Shown: in pieces, positions 8,754 to 18,180 of the stretch
Layout of the letters: each line of letters opens with the position of its first letter
Numbering within the stretch: the first letter of the stretch is position 1
Assembly: GCA_029260165.1 (NCBI GenBank)
Contig: JAJDDT010000038.1
Location: 1 to 64,000 of the forward strand
From: Phycisphaerae bacterium
GTDB taxonomy: Bacteria; Planctomycetota; Phycisphaerae; UBA1845
DNA length: 64,000 nucleotides
Reading direction: 5' to 3'
Position numbers and translations under genes: made by a program
The notes under the pieces: model-generated
Told to the model about the DNA's origin: nothing
Database searches by the model: none
Seen by the model: only the letters and a program-made list of their open reading frames with translations

Positions 8754-9227
8754 ATGAGTGTGAAAGCCCCAAACGACTACCTCCGCAACCGCATCATGCA
8801 AGCCAGTCCGGAGCAGCTCCATTTGATGCTCTACGACGGTGCGATTCGGTACGCCACCCAGGGCAGGGAAGCCATTCTTCGCAAGGACTACGAACAGATC
8901 TACGAGAAACTGACCCGCGCCCAGCACATCGTAACCGAGATGCAGGTGGGCCTCAGGCGGGAGGTCAACGAGGAACTCGTCGATCGCATGTCGGGTTTGT
9001 ACAACTTCATCTACCGCAAGCTCGTTGATGCCTGCATTCATCGCAACGCCTCAGACGTCGACGATGCTCTCAAGGTTCTCCGCCATCAGCGGGAAACGTG
9101 GGTCATGCTGATCGACAAAATCAGCGTCGAACGTGGGGAACAGGAATCCGGTCAGAACACGACAGGCTCTACTGCAGTACCTGTCGAACCCACGCCGACC
9201 CAGGGCGTACTGTCCATCGAAGGCTGA
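8754..9227 (+). CDS. fliS: Flagellar export chaperone FliS
   Basis: 157 residues from the ATG at 8754. FliS binds the C-terminus of flagellin in the cytoplasm to prevent premature polymerisation. The family core is clear: NDYLRNRIMQASPEQLHLML then YDGAI, helices with ILRKDYEQIYEKLTRAQHIV, and the RHQRETWVMLIDK helix. The tail (about 130-157) is a low-complexity extension. An alternative in-frame TTG at 8712 would add 14 residues; neither start has a good ribosome site, and the ATG gives the usual short N-terminus. The gene lies 90 bases after fliD and two genes downstream of flagellin, its client. Confidence 0.92.
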   Translation: MSVKAPNDYLRNRIMQASPEQLHLMLYDGAIRYATQGREAILRKDYEQIYEKLTRAQHIVTEMQVGLRREVNEELVDRMSGLYNFIYRKLVDACIHRNASDVDDALKVLRHQRETWVMLIDKISVERGEQESGQNTTGSTAVPVEPTPTQGVLSIEG

Positions 9228-9325
9228 GGGTTTGTCGGCAGGTTGACCAGGGTCCGGGGTCTCTCCTATAGTGACCCGTCAGTGTCCACGGACGGACGAA
9301 TGCTCCGTCACCCGGAGTTTGAGCC

Positions 9326-10420
9326 ATGCAGCGCGTCACACGTCCATGCTTTTGCCTTTGCTTCCTGGGTTTGCTACAACCATCTCTCCCAATCGTCGAA
9401 GCGCAGAACATTCTGAAGCCATCGGTGGAAAGCGATTCGTCGCGAGACAGCGAGTCTGTCAACGATGCGCTGGATCGGGCGATCATCGATATTCGGATCG
9501 CCGAGACGCGTGGGGATGGCTGGACCGAAGCCTTCGAGCGGTCCAAAGGCGCGGTGGCACACGCGTTGGAGCGAGACCCGGAGAGTCTTCGCGGGCGATT
9601 CTATCGTTCGCGACTGCTGATTCTTGCCGATCGCGAGCGAGAGGCCCGAAGCGCTCTGGAGGCGTGGGTCAAGTCTCGCGATGGCGCGAACGATTGGGAA
9701 GGGTTCCTGATCCTAGGCCAGCAGTATGCCGAGGGGCAGTTCTACAAACTCGCCAAACCAATGTTTCGCAAGGCATTGGATCTGAACCCACGAGACGCGC
9801 GGATCCTTGTCGGATTGGCACAATGTTCGATGAACCTCGTCCAGCGCGCCGAAGCCGTCCAATGGGCACGCGAAGCCGTCAAGGTCATGAGGGCTGGTGT
9901 CACCAGCGATGCCTATCTCCTCCTCGGCCAGGCACTGTTTGCCAACAAGCAACTGACTGATGCGGAGCGATCGGCGCAGTACGCCGTCGATCTCGACAAA
10001 GCCAATATTCGCAGGCACGGTCCGGACGTCGGGCGGTTGCAGTCACTGGACAGGAGCTTGTCTCAATTGCTCGCGACCAGACAGGCGATATTGCAACAAA
10101 ATCCTGACCGCACAGACCTGTACCTCGAGGTCTCAAAACTCGTGCAGGCACGAGCCGACGTCGCCTACCGCGTCTCCGCCAATCAGGCACTCGCCATCGC
10201 GTACGCCCCAATAACCCAGGCCAAATCCACACCGTCCGAAGAGCATGTGCTGCATGTGGTCAAACTGCTGATCCAGCTCGACCGCCTGACGGACGCCGCC
10301 GCACTGCTCACCAGAATGCTCGAGCAGCTCTATCCGAACAGCACGGAAGGGAAAATGCTGATGGAACGTCTGCAGACGGCAATCCCAAAAACCCCGGAAA
10401 CCGACGAGACAGGGAACTGA
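9326..10420 (+). CDS. Exported tetratricopeptide-repeat protein
   Basis: 364 residues. An N-terminal signal peptide (MQRVTRPCFCLCFLGLLQPS, predicted cleavage after VEA near residue 27) is followed by several TPR-like helix pairs, for example AKPMFRKALDLNPRDARILV (about 145-165) and AERSAQYAVDLDKANI (about 215). It is expected to act in the periplasm as a protein-interaction scaffold; no enzymatic motif is seen. It follows fliS by 98 bases in the same direction, so a link to flagellar assembly is possible but not shown. GGAG lies upstream of the ATG. Confidence 0.75.
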   Translation: MQRVTRPCFCLCFLGLLQPSLPIVEAQNILKPSVESDSSRDSESVNDALDRAIIDIRIAETRGDGWTEAFERSKGAVAHALERDPESLRGRFYRSRLLILADREREARSALEAWVKSRDGANDWEGFLILGQQYAEGQFYKLAKPMFRKALDLNPRDARILVGLAQCSMNLVQRAEAVQWAREAVKVMRAGVTSDAYLLLGQALFANKQLTDAERSAQYAVDLDKANIRRHGPDVGRLQSLDRSLSQLLATRQAILQQNPDRTDLYLEVSKLVQARADVAYRVSANQALAIAYAPITQAKSTPSEEHVLHVVKLLIQLDRLTDAAALLTRMLEQLYPNSTEGKMLMERLQTAIPKTPETDETGN

Positions 10421-10461
10421 GTCGTTGTCAGTTCCGGTGTGGCGTCACCCCGCCATTCTTC

Positions 10462-10488
10462 TGTAGCGTCACCCCTTGTGGGTGACGG
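10462..10488 (+). repeat. Dispersed palindromic element, copy 1
   Basis: TGTAGCGTCACCCCTTGTGG followed by GTGACGG. The core is a perfect 8-bp stem (CGTCACCC/GGGTGACG) with loop CTTGT. It lies between the convergent ends of the TPR gene and the HD-domain gene. Four further copies occur at 12267, 47001, 51988 and 52044. Confidence 0.85.
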
Positions 10489-10523
10489 GAAAACCAAAAG
10501 AGGTCAGCGAACCTATCGCACGC

Positions 10524-11087
10524 CTATTCACAACCCAGACCCAGGTCAGACTGAATCGCCGTCAACGCAGTGATGCAATTGGCGATGTGTTCATCGAGCG
10601 AAAGGCCCAGTATCTCCGCACCCTGCTGAATATCATCGCGTGAGACCGCCGCCGCGAACGATTTTGCTTTCATCTTCTTCTTCACGCTGCTCGGCTTCAT
10701 CCCGACGAGCCTGTCCGGTCGAACAAGTGCGACAGCCACGATAAAACCGCACAGCTCATCGACGGCGAAAAGCGTCCTGCGAAGCAGCGTGTCGCGCGGA
10801 TACCCGTCAAGGTTCCACTCCGCGTGTGACAGGACAGCCCCAACCACGACCTCGTCCACGCCGTTCTCGCGGAGAATCCTCGCTCCTTCACGCGTGTGCT
10901 CCGGTGGATTCGGAAATCGTTCGTAGTCGAAATCGTGCAGCAGGCCGACCAGTCGCCACAAATCCTCGTCTTCCTCGAAAAAACGCGCATAAAAACCCAT
11001 GGCTGATTCGACGGCGAGCATGTGTTTGATCAACGCGTCATTCCTGACGTATTCATGCAGCAAGGTGAGTGCGTCGTCTCGGTTCAT
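10524..11087 (-). CDS. HD-domain metal-dependent phosphohydrolase
   Basis: 187 residues. The HD superfamily pattern is visible: an early His in NDALIKHMLAVE (about 17-28), the HD doublet in GLLHDFDYE (about 50), a conserved His in LSHAEWN and a late Asp in FAVDELCGF. Such proteins hydrolyse phosphate esters using two divalent metals; the substrate cannot be told from sequence. The size matches the small stand-alone HDIG-type hydrolases often annotated as hydrolases of unknown substrate. It diverges from the phosphotransferase gene (92 bases between starts), so the two may share a control region. Confidence 0.85.
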   Translation of the reverse strand: MNRDDALTLLHEYVRNDALIKHMLAVESAMGFYARFFEEDEDLWRLVGLLHDFDYERFPNPPEHTREGARILRENGVDEVVVGAVLSHAEWNLDGYPRDTLLRRTLFAVDELCGFIVAVALVRPDRLVGMKPSSVKKKMKAKSFAAAVSRDDIQQGAEILGLSLDEHIANCITALTAIQSDLGLGCE

Positions 11088-11179
11088 TGTTTGACTTCAC
11101 ATCCGGGATGGTTACGATCGATCCGGAATCTACCAAACACCGGCCAATCAGGTTCGCATCCCCATTGTAAGGATTTCGA

Positions 11180-12223
11180 TTGTCAGGTCGAGACAGACAA
11201 CGCTTCGCCGCCGACGAACTGGCCGTCGTCCTAAGCCACTATGATTTGGGCGTCATTGAATCAATCACCGAGTTTGAACGTGGTTCGAGGCGCAGCCCGA
11301 AAGTGGGCATCGTCTGCGAACCCGGCAAGTTTCTGCTCAAGAAGCGGGCATTGGAGAGATCACGTCTCAAGCGGATTCAATTCGCACACGATGTGCAAAA
11401 ACACCTGACCGCCAAATCATTCTCGTTACCTCAAATTGTTCCAACACGCGACACACACGAGACGATTCTGTCCCTGGCGGGCGATATGTACGAATTGTTT
11501 CAGTTCATACCAGGTCACGACTACAATTCGACCATCGAACAAACCGCCAATGCAGGGCGAACACTCGGTTTTTTTCATAACGCATTGTTCGATTTCACCG
11601 TGCCGCAGGACGTCGGGCGTGGAACCTATCACGACGTGATCGGGGTGCGTACGTCGCTCAATGCGATTCCGACGTCCATCGCATCTCACGAAAGCGCCGC
11701 AGGAAAGGACGCCGAAATCCTCGGCCTGATCAATACCATTTTTGAGCAGTACGACAACGCCGCCGACAAGGCTGACGCGTTGGGCGTGACCGGTTTCGTG
11801 CCAAGCGTGATTCACGCCGACTGGCATCCGGGTAACATGCTGTTCAAGCGCGACGAGGTAGCCGGTGTGATCGATTACGACTCGTGTCGCGTCGCACAAC
11901 GCGTCATCGATATCGCCAACGGCATGCTCCAGTTTTCAATCATCGGAGGAGGTCATCCGAACGATTGGCCCGATCATGCGGACGAGCAGCGCCTCGAAGC
12001 GTTCGTGAAGGGTTATCTCTCGGAAACGACGTTGTCCGATGACGAGCGTCGAACACTGCCCCACCTGATGGTCGAAGCCATGATCGCCGAGTCCGTGCTC
12101 CCGGTCGCCAACACCGGGTCCTTCGGAAACATCTCCGGATTCGGTTTCATCCGCATGATTTCACGCAAGGCAAAATGGACCATCGAACACGCAGATCAAA
12201 TCATCGCCATCGCAACAGGTTAG
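11180..12223 (+). CDS. Phosphotransferase of the APH / homoserine-kinase-II family
   Basis: 347 residues from TTG at 11180, chosen because TAAGGAT lies just upstream. The aminoglycoside-phosphotransferase fold is evident from the catalytic loop VIHADWHPGNMLF (about 212-224) and the metal-binding GVIDYDSCR that follows about 12 residues later. An N-lobe lysine in GKFLLKKRALE fits the ATP-binding position. Relatives phosphorylate small alcohols such as homoserine, choline or sugar alcohols; the acceptor here is unknown. The gene stands alone, convergent with the ABC-ATPase operon and separated from it by a palindromic repeat. Confidence 0.85.
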   Translation: MSGRDRQRFAADELAVVLSHYDLGVIESITEFERGSRRSPKVGIVCEPGKFLLKKRALERSRLKRIQFAHDVQKHLTAKSFSLPQIVPTRDTHETILSLAGDMYELFQFIPGHDYNSTIEQTANAGRTLGFFHNALFDFTVPQDVGRGTYHDVIGVRTSLNAIPTSIASHESAAGKDAEILGLINTIFEQYDNAADKADALGVTGFVPSVIHADWHPGNMLFKRDEVAGVIDYDSCRVAQRVIDIANGMLQFSIIGGGHPNDWPDHADEQRLEAFVKGYLSETTLSDDERRTLPHLMVEAMIAESVLPVANTGSFGNISGFGFIRMISRKAKWTIEHADQIIAIATG

Positions 12224-12266
12224 GGCTGCACCGTCTTGATGTACCACCAACCCCCTGCGATCTTAA

Positions 12267-12293
12267 TGTAGCGTCACCCCTTGTGGGTGGCGG
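12267..12293 (+). repeat. Dispersed palindromic element, copy 2
   Basis: Same 27-base unit as at 10462 with a single A-to-G change in the right arm (GGGTGGCG), which replaces a T-A pair of the stem by T-G and so keeps the hairpin. It lies between the convergent ends of the phosphotransferase and ABC-ATPase genes. Confidence 0.85.
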
Positions 12294-12298
12294 AAACG

Positions 12299-13009
12299 CT
12301 AAACACCAACCGTCGCCCCAACGCGCTCGTCTGATACAACAAGCCCATCTCGAAGCGTGATGATTCGGTCACAGCGGTTGGCCACTGCGGATTCGTGCGT
12401 GACCATGATGATCGTCTTCCCCTCGGCTCGAAGGGTGTCGAACAGGTCAAGAATCATTTCCCCGGTGGTCGTGTCGAGGTTGCCCGTCGGTTCGTCCGCC
12501 AAAATCAGAATGGGATCGTTCACCAACGCCCGTGCGATCGCGACGCGTTGTTGCTGCCCACCGGAAAGCTCGTTCGGACGATGATCGGAACGGTCGGTCA
12601 ACCCAACGCTTTCGACGACCGCCATCGCGCGTCGCCGTCGCTCGGAAACGGGGATGCCCTGATAGAACATCGGGACCTCCACATTCTCCGCCACCGTCAA
12701 CTGCTGAATCAGATTGAAATTCTGAAAAACGAAACCGAGCTGCTCACCACGAAAAGCGGATAGACCATCGTCATCGAGGTCTGCAACATCCTGTTCACCA
12801 AGGAAATAGTGACCACTCGTGGGGCGATCAAGGCAGCCCAGGACGTTCATGAGCGTGCTCTTGCCCGAACCGCTCGCTCCACAAACCGCGACGCATTCAC
12901 CCCGAACAAAATCAACCGACACCCCTCGAAGCGCCTCGACCGCGATGGACGATCCGGGTTTGACGTAGACCTTGCGAAGTTGATGAACGCGGGCGATGTG
13001 ATCGGGCAT
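12299..13009 (-). CDS. ABC transporter ATP-binding protein, MacB/LolD type
   Basis: 236 residues with all nucleotide-binding motifs: Walker A GASGSGKST (about 40-48), the Q-loop region LGFVFQNFNLI, signature LSGGQQQR (about 141), Walker B ILILADEPTGNLD and the switch His in VTHESAV. The FQNFNLIQQLTVAENVEVPM segment is typical of the MacB/LolD/FtsE group, which powers mechanotransmission pumps across the envelope rather than ordinary importers. It is the last gene of a tolC-like/hlyD-like/ATPase operon (33 bases after the adaptor gene). The expected MacB-type permease is absent here, so the membrane partner must be elsewhere. Confidence 0.93.
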   Translation of the reverse strand: MPDHIARVHQLRKVYVKPGSSIAVEALRGVSVDFVRGECVAVCGASGSGKSTLMNVLGCLDRPTSGHYFLGEQDVADLDDDGLSAFRGEQLGFVFQNFNLIQQLTVAENVEVPMFYQGIPVSERRRRAMAVVESVGLTDRSDHRPNELSGGQQQRVAIARALVNDPILILADEPTGNLDTTTGEMILDLFDTLRAEGKTIIMVTHESAVANRCDRIITLRDGLVVSDERVGATVGV

Positions 13010-13042
13010 TGCGAACCTTACCGAGTGCGAAAAAACAAGTGA

Positions 13043-14710
13043 CTAGGAGCGACCTGGACCCTTGCCACGGTGTCGGCCTTTGGGACGGGAACGGCGACTC
13101 GGAGATGGGCGACGGGCCTTTGAGCTTGCGGCCGTCACTTCCGGGGTTGTCTCGTCGTCACCGATCAGATCGGTGATCTTCAGTCGGTCATTGGCTGAGA
13201 CCGCCAGCATCACGTCGACGCCCTCGGAGATTCCGTCAAGAATCTGAACGTATTCCGTACTCGACTGTCCGACCGAAACCAAAACAGGATCGATCGATCG
13301 ACCTTGTTTGACGAAGACGAACTGCCGACCCGCCTCACTAAAGACGGCCTGTACCGGAACCGCCAACTGATCGACCAACTCAGCCACAAAGATTTCCGCC
13401 CGCGCGGTCGAACCAGGCTTCAAGTCCTCGCGGGCATCCTCCAACGTGATTTCGGTTTCGTATTCTTTCAAATCCGGGTTAAGCCACGAGTTTCGCGAGT
13501 CCGCCAACGGAGCAATTTTCGAGATTTTCCCGGAAAATATCTCACCCGGAATACCCTGCACCTCGACGCGGACAGGCTGTCCGAGCTTGATCTTGTGGGT
13601 TTTGGCCTCGTGAATGCGAACGCTGATCACCATCACCGATGGATCGGGCAGCTTCACCAGCGTCTGACCCTCGTATACCTCCGCGCCAACATCGATGGAT
13701 TGCGGGTTGTATCGATGCCCGGTGTTGTAAACGACGATCCCCGGGGAGGGGGCGTGGATTTCGGCGAACTCTTTTTGTTCCCGGTATTTTTTCAACTCCG
13801 ACTGTACATTGAGAAGATTCGCCCGCTTCGCCTCGACGTCGGCTTTCTTTTGGGCTTTCTTGGCTAGTGCACTTTTCCTGACGCGTATAAGCTCCTTGCC
13901 AGCCTCGTCCTTATCGGACGTGTATCTCTTGATTTCCTTGGGGTGCGTGTATTCCTCGAGCGTTCGCTTGTTGCGATTGGCTTTCTCGACCGAGCGTTTC
14001 GCCTCATCGAGTTCAAACTTGTCCTGTAGAAGTTCGCTCCTGGTAATGAATTTCTTATCGAAAAGATCCACGGCAGCGTCATGGTCGATCCCGGCTCGTT
14101 CGAGCATGTCCAGAGATCGAGCGACTTCCGCGTCGGCATCCTCGGCTGCGTTGATCGCGTCGCCTTCGAGATATTTCTTCAGGTCTATCACGGACAATTC
14201 GAGTTTCAACTCGGCTTTCCGGATATCACTCGCGTTCTCGTCGACGAGGATTTCAAAATCCTTCTCCGAAGCTTCCAACGCCGCGACCGCGCTGGCAAGC
14301 TCAGCCTCCGACTTTCGGATACGGTCGTCGATCTGATCGCTGGACAACGAAACCAGCAACTCCCCCTTTTTAACAGTCCTGCCCTCCTCGATCACCCATT
14401 TAATGGTGGATCGGCCTTCAACCCTGCTCTTGATCTCGATGGTCCTGGCTGCTTTGAGTTCGCCTTTGGACTCTTCGATGATTGGAAAAGAGCGACGCGT
14501 CACACGGAAAGCAAGGTCGTCCCGCTCCCGCGAGGCGGTGTCCAGCAAATCAGTCGAAAACAAACCAATTGTGCCACCGGCTGCGACCACCAGCACGAAC
14601 AGAATCAGAGGCCAGCGTCGCTGTTGCCTGGCGGGAGAGGCGGTGTGCGATGCGCGGTCCGGACTGGAAATAGCGTCCGTGCCTGGTGCTGCTTCAAGGG
14701 TTGTGCTCAT
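13043..14710 (-). CDS. HlyD/MacA-family periplasmic adaptor (membrane fusion protein)
   Basis: 555 residues. One N-terminal membrane segment (RWPLILFVLVVAAGGTIGLF, about 33-52) anchors a periplasmic adaptor that links an inner-membrane pump to a TolC-type channel. Lipoyl-like halves (ARTIEIKSRVEGRSTIKWVI and FAEIHAPSPGIVVYN) flank a long alpha-helical hairpin (about 120-320) rich in Lys, Glu and Ala. Beta-barrel and membrane-proximal parts follow (ISVRIHEAKTHKIKLGQPV). The C-terminal 30 residues are a basic, serine-rich tail. It lies between the TolC-like gene and the ATPase gene in the same direction and is probably co-transcribed with both. Confidence 0.9.
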   Translation of the reverse strand: MSTTLEAAPGTDAISSPDRASHTASPARQQRRWPLILFVLVVAAGGTIGLFSTDLLDTASRERDDLAFRVTRRSFPIIEESKGELKAARTIEIKSRVEGRSTIKWVIEEGRTVKKGELLVSLSSDQIDDRIRKSEAELASAVAALEASEKDFEILVDENASDIRKAELKLELSVIDLKKYLEGDAINAAEDADAEVARSLDMLERAGIDHDAAVDLFDKKFITRSELLQDKFELDEAKRSVEKANRNKRTLEEYTHPKEIKRYTSDKDEAGKELIRVRKSALAKKAQKKADVEAKRANLLNVQSELKKYREQKEFAEIHAPSPGIVVYNTGHRYNPQSIDVGAEVYEGQTLVKLPDPSVMVISVRIHEAKTHKIKLGQPVRVEVQGIPGEIFSGKISKIAPLADSRNSWLNPDLKEYETEITLEDAREDLKPGSTARAEIFVAELVDQLAVPVQAVFSEAGRQFVFVKQGRSIDPVLVSVGQSSTEYVQILDGISEGVDVMLAVSANDRLKITDLIGDDETTPEVTAASSKARRPSPSRRSRPKGRHRGKGPGRS

Positions 14711-14879
14711 TGTTCGGTGGGTCTTTCAAAATCGTACTGACAGTTTGCCAGGGCTGGCAACATTCCGCAGTCGTGACTAACACCATTGTATTGATCGACG
14801 ATTGAATCACCAACGCTCAACACGGAATCCTTGTACATTCTTGTCAAATGATCCCGCCTGACGCGACCGATGCCGCGAG

Positions 14880-16715
14880 CTAGTTGGAACCGTCGCCCGC
14901 CGTCAATTCGTCCACAACCGCGTATTGACGCCATTTCCCCTCGTCATCGACGCGCAAAGTACCGGTAGACAGTAGAAAATCCAGCACCGCACTACGAAAG
15001 TCGGCCTCGGCACTCGCTCGGGAATTTTCGGCGTCGCGCAGATCGTTCAGGGCTTCGATAATGTCGCGGTTCGAGGTCAGTTGCCCACTCTCAAATTTGG
15101 CCTGGGCGAGCTTCTTTCGAAACCTGTTGATGCGAATTTGTTCGTCCTGAATACCGATCGTGAATTTTGACCGAACCAGTCGTCGCAACGCACGGCGAAC
15201 TTCCAGACTGACGATGTCCGTGGTGTTCTCGTAGGCACGCTCCGCACGACGCAGGGAAATCACGCTTCTTCGGTATGCGTTTCGCTCAGCCTGGCGATTC
15301 AGGGGAATTTCAAAATCGAGTGACGCTCGCCATGTGGACCGATCCGAGTCGAATTCGGTGACACGAGGTTTGTCGGGTTCGGTGTCGAATGTCACGCTGC
15401 CGTTGAAGTCCATTTGTGGGAGCAGATCGTTGTCGGCGTTGCGAACACCACGGCGCGCATCGTCAACGATGTCCTTGGCGGTCAGCAGATCGAGTCGGTA
15501 TCGAAAGGCGACGTCGACAGCCTGGGTCGGGTCGATTTCCGGGTCCATCAGGAACAGTTTCTCGATGTCTTCCTCCTGCTCGTCCGGTGTTGCATCGGGT
15601 ACGTCGATGGATTTGCTGACGGGCATGCCGATTCGGATTTTGAAAAAATCGAGGGAGGCGTAGTAGTTCTCCTGAGCACTGATGTACGAGTTTTGCGCAT
15701 TGAGCCAACTGACACGCGTTCGGTCTGCCTCGATGGGGAGAATCTTCTCCGCATCAGCGAGGGCCTGGTCGCGGGCGTAGTTCACACGCAGGGATTCCAT
15801 CTGTCCTTCCGCACTTGCGATTCGCGCCTTGAGACTCTGCAAGTCGAAATAGTCACCGGCGACGTCGACGAGAAACTGCCGACGGAAACGCTCAAACGTT
15901 CGTACGGCGTAGACCAGATCGCGTTCCAACTGGTAACGGGATTCGTACGCGACCGGTCCCGCACCGCGGAGAAGCGGAATGCGCGTTGAAATGCTGGCCT
16001 GGCCTGTCTCCAGGTCGGTGAGATTGTCGTCAACGTCGCGAATCAGCGTATTGATGACCCGGGCGGTCACCTCCCCACCGTAGGGCAGACGCTGCTCGAT
16101 GGCGAAATTGCTGACGGCGGTCAAAGCCTGGTCGAATTCGGAAACCTGACCATTGTTCAGATAGTCCACGCTGATAACGCTGTCGACAAACCGGGGGGTC
16201 CACAGGAATCGTTCGAGCGTCAGGTCCAACGCGGTCAGATACAGGGCTTCCTTTTGGGTTTGGTAGTCGCGGGAATGGCGAATGGCATGGCTTAATACGT
16301 CGCTCAGGGTCAGGGTTTGTGGTTCGCCGACCTCGGGCAATTGGGGTGGTGTCAGGAGTTGATTCTCCGTGTCGGGGTCGTCTGCTTCGGGGCCATCCCC
16401 CGCGACCTGCTTTTCCTGCCGGGCGTCGGTTGGTTTTGACGCCGCGTCGATATCGGGGGTTGCAGACTGGAACTCATCGGGGACAGAGGAGTCGATCGGG
16501 GAGGGTACGAAACGGTACATCGAATCGCGCGTGGAGACGTGGCCATCCTCTCGAGGAAGCGAGGTGTCGAAGGTTTCACCAATGGCAGCCAACTGGCGTT
16601 GCTCGATCAGCTCAGCCACCTCGCGGTCGGCTGAATCGAGAAACCACTGGCGACAGCCTGTCATCAGCATCAGAATGGTCGTGGCGAAAACGTATACCGG
16701 GGCGCGTCGTTTCAT
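14880..16715 (-). CDS. TolC-family outer-membrane efflux lipoprotein
   Basis: 611 residues from the ATG at 16715, which places a lipoprotein signal MKRRAPVYVFATTILMLMTG with lipid-acceptor Cys 21 at the N-terminus; a TTG at 16751 would bury it. Two long coiled-coil segments of the outer-membrane-efflux type are seen: LQSLKARIASAEGQMESLRV in the first half and RRSVISLRRAERAYENTTDI in the second. The linker after the signal is long and acidic (about 60-130). It is expected to form the outer-membrane channel and periplasmic tunnel of the tripartite pump whose adaptor and ATPase follow. The 169-base gap before the adaptor gene has no gene. Confidence 0.9.
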   Translation of the reverse strand: MKRRAPVYVFATTILMLMTGCRQWFLDSADREVAELIEQRQLAAIGETFDTSLPREDGHVSTRDSMYRFVPSPIDSSVPDEFQSATPDIDAASKPTDARQEKQVAGDGPEADDPDTENQLLTPPQLPEVGEPQTLTLSDVLSHAIRHSRDYQTQKEALYLTALDLTLERFLWTPRFVDSVISVDYLNNGQVSEFDQALTAVSNFAIEQRLPYGGEVTARVINTLIRDVDDNLTDLETGQASISTRIPLLRGAGPVAYESRYQLERDLVYAVRTFERFRRQFLVDVAGDYFDLQSLKARIASAEGQMESLRVNYARDQALADAEKILPIEADRTRVSWLNAQNSYISAQENYYASLDFFKIRIGMPVSKSIDVPDATPDEQEEDIEKLFLMDPEIDPTQAVDVAFRYRLDLLTAKDIVDDARRGVRNADNDLLPQMDFNGSVTFDTEPDKPRVTEFDSDRSTWRASLDFEIPLNRQAERNAYRRSVISLRRAERAYENTTDIVSLEVRRALRRLVRSKFTIGIQDEQIRINRFRKKLAQAKFESGQLTSNRDIIEALNDLRDAENSRASAEADFRSAVLDFLLSTGTLRVDDEGKWRQYAVVDELTAGDGSN

Positions 16716-16900
16716 GTGCAACACGACACCGCGTCGCGTTCGATATGTCAAGAACGGAATGTATCATTGTGTCATGGCTGAAACATTCGACAAGGAAGCA
16801 CCCCCGTCGTTTTTGTGGGTTCTCTCAATTCGTTGGCGACCATGGTTGAACGGTGCGTGATATTCGACTTTCTGAACCCGGAATTCGGGCTTCGGTAGGC

Positions 16901-17914
16901 CTAATGTTCGCTTCTTTGGCGTTCGGTTTCCTTCGCGAGGAGTTGTCGTTCCCTGGCGCTCAGGGAATCCATGCCGGTCTGTCGGATTTTTTCCAGGATG
17001 CGATCCACTTCCCGGCGGTGCTCTTCTGCTCTGGCCTGCTCTTTCGCGATACGGGCCTCTTCCCGGCGTTGCTTGAATTGCTGCCACCGGGACGGTTTCT
17101 TCCCGCCCTGCACGTCGCCCTTGTCCAGGCTGGTGTACCCCTGGGAAAAATCGTAGCCAAACTCGTTCTCACTTTCAAACATCCCGCTCTTGAGCATCTG
17201 TCGTTGTTGCCAACAGGTGATGTACCCGAAGATGGCGATGCCCAGCATGAGCGTTGCCTGCGAGATCAGCCCGACAAGCCCGATGAGGATGGCGCCGGCC
17301 ATTCCGACGCCGGTGGCAGTCAGTGTCGCCTTTGCGAAGCCCTGCCGGGACCACAAAATGCACTGGAGAATCCGCCCCCCGTCCAGCGGGAAAACGGGCG
17401 CGAGATTAAACAGCAGGATGATCCAGTTCAGGGAGAAGAAAACGATCAGCCAGCGCTGGATGGCAGACTCGAGCAGATAGCTCGGGAATGGATTGAACGG
17501 GTTCCACGGAATGGCGGACAGGCCACCGTACATGGTGACGAGCAGCAATCCGGTCGCGATGAGGTAGCCCACGTTGACTATCGGCCCGGCGACGACGGTG
17601 ATCAGGTGTCCCTTGACGGTGTGCGGGGGATTCGTGGTCGCCAACCCGCCGAGTGGCCAGAGCAGGATATCGGTGGCATCCCCGCCGGCGTAACGCGCAC
17701 CGAAACAGTGACCAAACTCGTGGGTCAGAACGATGAAGAAAAGCATGGCGATGCTGATGAACCGAAACGAAAGCCCCGCACTTCCACTGCCCAATTCCGC
17801 GGCGAGAAGGAACAGCGCAATCAACACGAACAGAACATGCACGCGGATGCGGATGCCGAAGAGTCGTCCACAGGGGAACGACCAGTTGATTGGATTGTCC
17901 AGACCTTTGCTCAC
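16901..17914 (-). CDS. Site-2 protease family (M50) membrane metalloprotease
   Basis: 337 residues, GTG start. Multi-pass membrane protein with the zinc-protease motif HEFGH (about 65-69) in a membrane helix, and the second motif NLAPVFPLDGGR (about 172-183), which supplies the aspartate ligand. Spacing and length resemble SpoIVFB/Rip-type enzymes, which cut substrates within the membrane during regulated proteolysis. After the last membrane segment there is a charged cytosolic tail (about 240-337) with a coiled coil and a small helix (VDRILEKIRQTGMDSLSARE) found at the C-terminus of related planctomycete and proteobacterial proteases. Apparently monocistronic; substrate unknown. Confidence 0.92.
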   Translation of the reverse strand: MSKGLDNPINWSFPCGRLFGIRIRVHVLFVLIALFLLAAELGSGSAGLSFRFISIAMLFFIVLTHEFGHCFGARYAGGDATDILLWPLGGLATTNPPHTVKGHLITVVAGPIVNVGYLIATGLLLVTMYGGLSAIPWNPFNPFPSYLLESAIQRWLIVFFSLNWIILLFNLAPVFPLDGGRILQCILWSRQGFAKATLTATGVGMAGAILIGLVGLISQATLMLGIAIFGYITCWQQRQMLKSGMFESENEFGYDFSQGYTSLDKGDVQGGKKPSRWQQFKQRREEARIAKEQARAEEHRREVDRILEKIRQTGMDSLSARERQLLAKETERQRSEH

Positions 17915-18090
17915 TACTCTTTCAACGTCAACAAGAACAACCTGACTTCACGAATTCGCGGGATGTGGAAGCTTCCACCCTCCCCCTGACACACCAGGGC
18001 TTGTTCCATTTTAGCAACCTGGTTGCGTGAACGCAGGGAATTCATCGCGAAGGGACGGTGTTCGTGATTTTGGCTACGCCGGGGTTTAGG

Positions 18091-18128
18091 GAAAACAACA
18101 TAACCCGTTTCCAGTAAAGGGGTTATGT
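18091..18128 (-). terminator. Probable terminator of the histidine-kinase gene
   Basis: Perfect 9-bp stem ACATAACCC (18098-18106) / GGGTTATGT (18120-18128) with a 13-base loop. On the minus strand it is followed by TGTTTTCCC, a T-rich tail, and it lies 52 bases beyond the stop codon of the kinase gene. The rest of 17915-18180 shows nothing else. Confidence 0.6.
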
Positions 18129-18180
18129 GGAATCTTGATTTGGGGTCCGCCGGGAGCGTGGTGGGGTCCTGACATTTCTC

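Noticed and set aside
9271-9960. 229-residue open frame overlapping the TPR gene
   Set aside because: Arg- and Ser-rich out-of-frame reading of a gene with a clear signal peptide and TPR repeats.
10462-10488. The palindromic repeat as a Rho-independent terminator
   Set aside because: Although it lies between convergent genes, neither side has a T run; the recurrence elsewhere in both orientations points to a repeat family instead.
16853-17989. 378-residue plus-strand frame opposite the M50 protease
   Set aside because: Antisense shadow; the minus strand has HEFGH and NLAPVFPLDGGR and several membrane helices.
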